30,749 nucleotides of DNA. Origin: a virus. The stretch spans positions 1 to 30,749 of the IMG/VR virus record IMGVR_UViG_3300025000_000321; one strand, 5' to 3'. A program made the position numbers and the translations under genes. The notes below the pieces were generated by a model, which saw only the letters and a program-made list of their open reading frames with translations, did no database searches and was not told where the DNA came from. Positions within the stretch are counted from its first letter, which is position 1; each line of letters starts with the position of its first letter. Of the stretch, positions 28,046 to 30,749 are shown piece by piece.

Positions 28046-28927
28046 ATGCCAAATGATTTAGGCAATAAAATGAATCCCTTCTTAGCGGGACTGACTGGTT
28101 TAGGCGAGGGATTATTTCAAGGATTTCTCTTAAAGAGAAAACAGCAAGAAGAAGAACGCCGGTTTAATGTAAGAATGGGTATGGAAGAACGACAGAATAG
28201 TTTGCTGAATGATTTTAGACTACAACAAGCTAAGTGGGCACAAGAAGAACGTAATAGAAACAACCAACAACAAGATTATAATACTTATCTAAACGCTGGC
28301 AGTAATTACAGAATCCAAGACCAGAAAGATTTTGTTGATGGAATAGACCAAAGCGGGAATGCTATACCAAGAGATGCGATAGCTGGCGACCCGAAGAATT
28401 CTTATCTTAAAGGGAAGATTTTAATACCGAGGACAGAAGAACAGTTAATGACCGAAAACCAGAGACAATCTAAAGCGTTAGAAACGAGAAGACTTGACCT
28501 CACAGAAAGAGAAATTAAATTAAAAGAGTTGGGTGGTGGTAAGAGTGAATTAACTCCTTATCAGCAAGAAATGCAAGATCGGTATAACCAAAAGAAAGAA
28601 GACAACCGTTCAGAAAAGCAACAAATGTATAATGATATAATGTCGGCGGAATGGGATGGGACTAAGAATGCGTATATTATAACAGAGAAGGACGGGACGG
28701 AACTACAATTTGGGAGTGATAAAGCGTTAGAAAAATATGTGAGAACTCAAGTTGTAAAATCTAAAATTCCAGGTAAAATTAATCTCTGGACAAGAGAACA
28801 AAAGCAAGCGAAAGAGAAAATAGATATTAAAATAAAATACAAAGCTGCGTTCCAGGCATTAAAGAACAAGGGATATTCAGAACAAGAAGCACTTGACCTA
28901 ATTAAGAAAAATGAAGGCATTAAATAA
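28046..28927 (+). CDS. Internal virion protein candidate (293 aa)
   Basis: Begins M-P-N-D-L-G-N-K-M-N-P-F-L-A-G-L-T-G-L-G-E-G-L-F-Q-G-F-L-L-K-R-K, an amphipathic, Gly-rich membrane-active-type start shared in style with the previous gene, then a very long charged Gln/Glu/Arg helix (KQQEEERRFNVRMGMEERQN) and D-L-T-E-R-E-I-K-L-K-E-L. The end is Lys-rich (IDIKIKYKAAFQALKNKGYS). Probably packed in the head and ejected with DNA. The stop shares a base with the next start (TAATG). Confidence 0.55.
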   Translation: MPNDLGNKMNPFLAGLTGLGEGLFQGFLLKRKQQEEERRFNVRMGMEERQNSLLNDFRLQQAKWAQEERNRNNQQQDYNTYLNAGSNYRIQDQKDFVDGIDQSGNAIPRDAIAGDPKNSYLKGKILIPRTEEQLMTENQRQSKALETRRLDLTEREIKLKELGGGKSELTPYQQEMQDRYNQKKEDNRSEKQQMYNDIMSAEWDGTKNAYIITEKDGTELQFGSDKALEKYVRTQVVKSKIPGKINLWTREQKQAKEKIDIKIKYKAAFQALKNKGYSEQEALDLIKKNEGIK

Positions 28928-30749
28928 TGCAAGACGGTGCTATAAAATGGTATGACGCAATACCAACAAAGACTAAGTGGTATGACAACATTCCGATAAA
29001 GGGAAAGTCAAAAAATGTTCTTGACCAAGAGAACTATGCCAACCCACAAGAATCGCAACCAAGCATAAAAGCACTTGGCGGGACTAAAGAAGAACCGTTA
29101 CAGATGCCAGAACAAATAATTACCGAAAAGAAAAGCAATATTCCTTTGGCGGATATTCCCTTAACCGAAAAAGAAAGAGAAATCGGCAAAAATATTCTGC
29201 AACCAGAGAGCTTATCTAAAGTCAACCCATCAGCACAAGCGTTTTATGATGCGAAGGCAATCGTCAATCAGACTGATGCTTTAATAAAGGGGATGGATGA
29301 CGTATTAAGCGGTAAGGTCAACATAGGGTTTAATGCTCCATTGGCAATAAGCAGAGGAATAGAAGAAGGTATTGAAAGCGGAATCCAAAAATACGGCGAG
29401 GCAGTAAAATCTTTTTCAGAGGGTAATTATGTAACTGGTGGATTAGAGGCGTTAAACGCTACAGCAGCAACTGTATTTTCGGCAATAGCCACAGGCAACC
29501 CAGTTCTACAAGCATATTTTGCTGGTATGCAAATCGCATCTAACTTTGCTCCAAGCGAAGTGCAAGCAATCGGAAGTCCGATTACTTCTTTAATGAAACC
29601 GACATCTAAATTAGGACAAGCAGTCACCGAAACGGCGGACACAATATTTAATCTTTTAGTTTTGGGGTATGGTACAAAATTGGGGAAAGCGGTTATTAAA
29701 AGATATGGCGGAATTGAAAATGTTCCAAAGCCAGTTATAGAACACGCACAAGAATTAGCGAAACAGAAACCACAAGAGCCAGCAAAACCAATAGAACAAC
29801 CTATTGAGAAGCCAGTAGAGACCGTCAAACCAGAACAAGTGCGTGAAACGCCTATTGTAGAGAGCAAAACAGACCTTCCATTAAAGACAGATACACCAGT
29901 AGAAACTAAGGTAGAGGCAACAGACAAAGGACAGTTAGAATTAGGGAAGTCTTTTGATGATATTCTTGATGCAACAGCAAAAATAGTAGGAGAGAAAGAA
30001 CTTTTACGGAAGCAGAAAGAAGTAGTTGAAAGCGATAGACTCAGTTCATCTATTCCAGGCGGGAATTTAATCAGTAAAATATTAACGAAAAAAGAACCAC
30101 AAAAAATTGTTTCTTCGGGCAACACAAAATTTGACAATCAGTTTATCCCAAGAGAAGACGGCGGACTTAGTTCAAGCACAAAACGAGCAACGGAGTTTTT
30201 AAGAACAGTAAAAGATGCGTTCACTTATTTGTCTAAAGTAAAGAATGACCCGAATATAAGTCCAGAAATGTTTAACGAAATCAAATTAGAAGTATCAATA
30301 TTAAAAGACGACATTTCACAAAAGCTAAAGTCAAAAGTTGATAAAGTTAGTTATGCAATCTTTGGTGATATGCCAAACATCGAAATTGACCAACTTAATT
30401 TAGGAAAGTATGCGGGAGCAAAAAGACTTGAAGCGATATACAACAATCCAGAAATGTCGGCTCAACAAGGGAAATTAGGATATACAAAAGAAAACATCGG
30501 GCAAGTAGTCAAAAATTTAGACAAGAATTTATCTCCGCAAGTTAAAGAATCTTATGACAGGATGAGAAACATATTAGATAAATACGGTGAAGAATTGGTT
30601 TCAGAAGGATTGATAGAAAAGGCACAAGATAATTATTTCCCATTTAGAGTATTAGATTTTATTGACCAGTTCGCATTAGGTAGGGGACGGTTAGGGAAAA
30701 TCGAACCAGGCTCATCTAAGAAGTTTGGCGGGACAGAAAAACCTTACGA
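28927..30749 (+). CDS. Large internal virion protein, 3' end beyond the window
   Basis: The frame starts at ATG 28927 and stays open for about 607 codons to the right edge. The N-terminus has a tandem repeat, K-W-Y-D-A-I-P-T-K-T then K-W-Y-D-N-I-P-I-K-G, a motif of large podovirus ejection proteins. Then come amphipathic helices (S-G-I-Q-K-Y-G-E-A-V-K-S-F, A-Y-F-A-G-M-Q), a Pro/Glu/Lys-rich linker (about residues 275-335) and helices with Q-D-N-Y-F-P-F-R-V-L-D-F near the edge, which recalls domains of large polyvalent injected proteins. It may carry an enzyme further on. No stop is seen; the opposite-strand frame at 29427-30137 is a shadow. Confidence 0.65.
   Translation, partial: MQDGAIKWYDAIPTKTKWYDNIPIKGKSKNVLDQENYANPQESQPSIKALGGTKEEPLQMPEQIITEKKSNIPLADIPLTEKEREIGKNILQPESLSKVNPSAQAFYDAKAIVNQTDALIKGMDDVLSGKVNIGFNAPLAISRGIEEGIESGIQKYGEAVKSFSEGNYVTGGLEALNATAATVFSAIATGNPVLQAYFAGMQIASNFAPSEVQAIGSPITSLMKPTSKLGQAVTETADTIFNLLVLGYGTKLGKAVIKRYGGIENVPKPVIEHAQELAKQKPQEPAKPIEQPIEKPVETVKPEQVRETPIVESKTDLPLKTDTPVETKVEATDKGQLELGKSFDDILDATAKIVGEKELLRKQKEVVESDRLSSSIPGGNLISKILTKKEPQKIVSSGNTKFDNQFIPREDGGLSSSTKRATEFLRTVKDAFTYLSKVKNDPNISPEMFNEIKLEVSILKDDISQKLKSKVDKVSYAIFGDMPNIEIDQLNLGKYAGAKRLEAIYNNPEMSAQQGKLGYTKENIGQVVKNLDKNLSPQVKESYDRMRNILDKYGEELVSEGLIEKAQDNYFPFRVLDFIDQFALGRGRLGKIEPGSSKKFGGTEKPY

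Noticed and set aside
29427-30137. 236-codon minus-strand frame
   Set aside because: It is antisense to the large internal virion protein, Ser/Phe/Cys-rich as a shadow frame, without ribosome site or leftward operon.

Overview
The window is a contiguous piece of a tailed double-stranded DNA phage (or prophage-like) genome. The right-hand two thirds is a classic virion-building module read left to right: large terminase, portal, scaffold, major capsid protein, tail adaptor, tail nozzle, tail fibre and internal (ejection-type) virion proteins. I see no sheath, tube or tape-measure gene, so a short-tailed (podovirus-like) particle is the best reading. No host gene, integrase, replication protein, lysozyme or tRNA was recognised. 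The host is not identified. AT-rich genes, signal peptides ending in A-Q, and promoters of the form TTGACA-16/17-TATCTTTA (close to the Bacteroidota TTTG/TAnnTTTG type) point to the Bacteroidota/Chlorobiota/Ignavibacteria neighbourhood. Unlike most Bacteroidota, many genes carry good Shine-Dalgarno (SD) sequences. All three stop codons are used.

Layout. (1) 1-6826, rightward accessory genes: a DUF6948-type protein followed by a 27-unit hexamer repeat; a promoter and structured leader that now head a truncated RNA-ligase start; a GIY-YIG homing endonuclease and the complete RNA ligase; a 250-nt structured non-coding stretch; then a tightly overlapping run of small genes (zinc ribbons, a PD-(D/E)XK nuclease candidate, a His-rich protein, two very small membrane proteins, a lipoprotein and two exported proteins). 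(2) 6827-7143: a non-coding stretch full of hairpins ending in a strong terminator. (3) 7219-9055, leftward: eight small genes, several coupled by ATGA overlaps, sharing a recurrent leader motif and containing a two-domain foldable element (8459-8593) and one gene apparently split by a -1 frameshift at an A9 run. (4) 9056-9353: divergent promoter region. (5) 9354-11887, rightward pre-terminase genes including a possible small terminase. (6) 11999-30749: packaging and virion genes, running off the right edge.

How the genes work together. The terminase and portal package DNA into a capsid built on the scaffold and HK97-type capsid protein. The adaptor, nozzle and fibre close and tail the head, and the last three genes probably supply proteins ejected into the host. 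The RNA ligase may repair host-cleaved RNA. The exported small proteins may alter the host envelope, but that is inference.

The most unusual signals are two places (RNA ligase, and 26449-27309) where a short orphan copy of a gene's start sits upstream of an inserted gene with the full gene behind it; several non-coding stretches that fold on paper into 7-8 bp stems enclosing two hairpins; the hexamer repeat; and a GTGY beta-module cleanly inserted in a virion protein.
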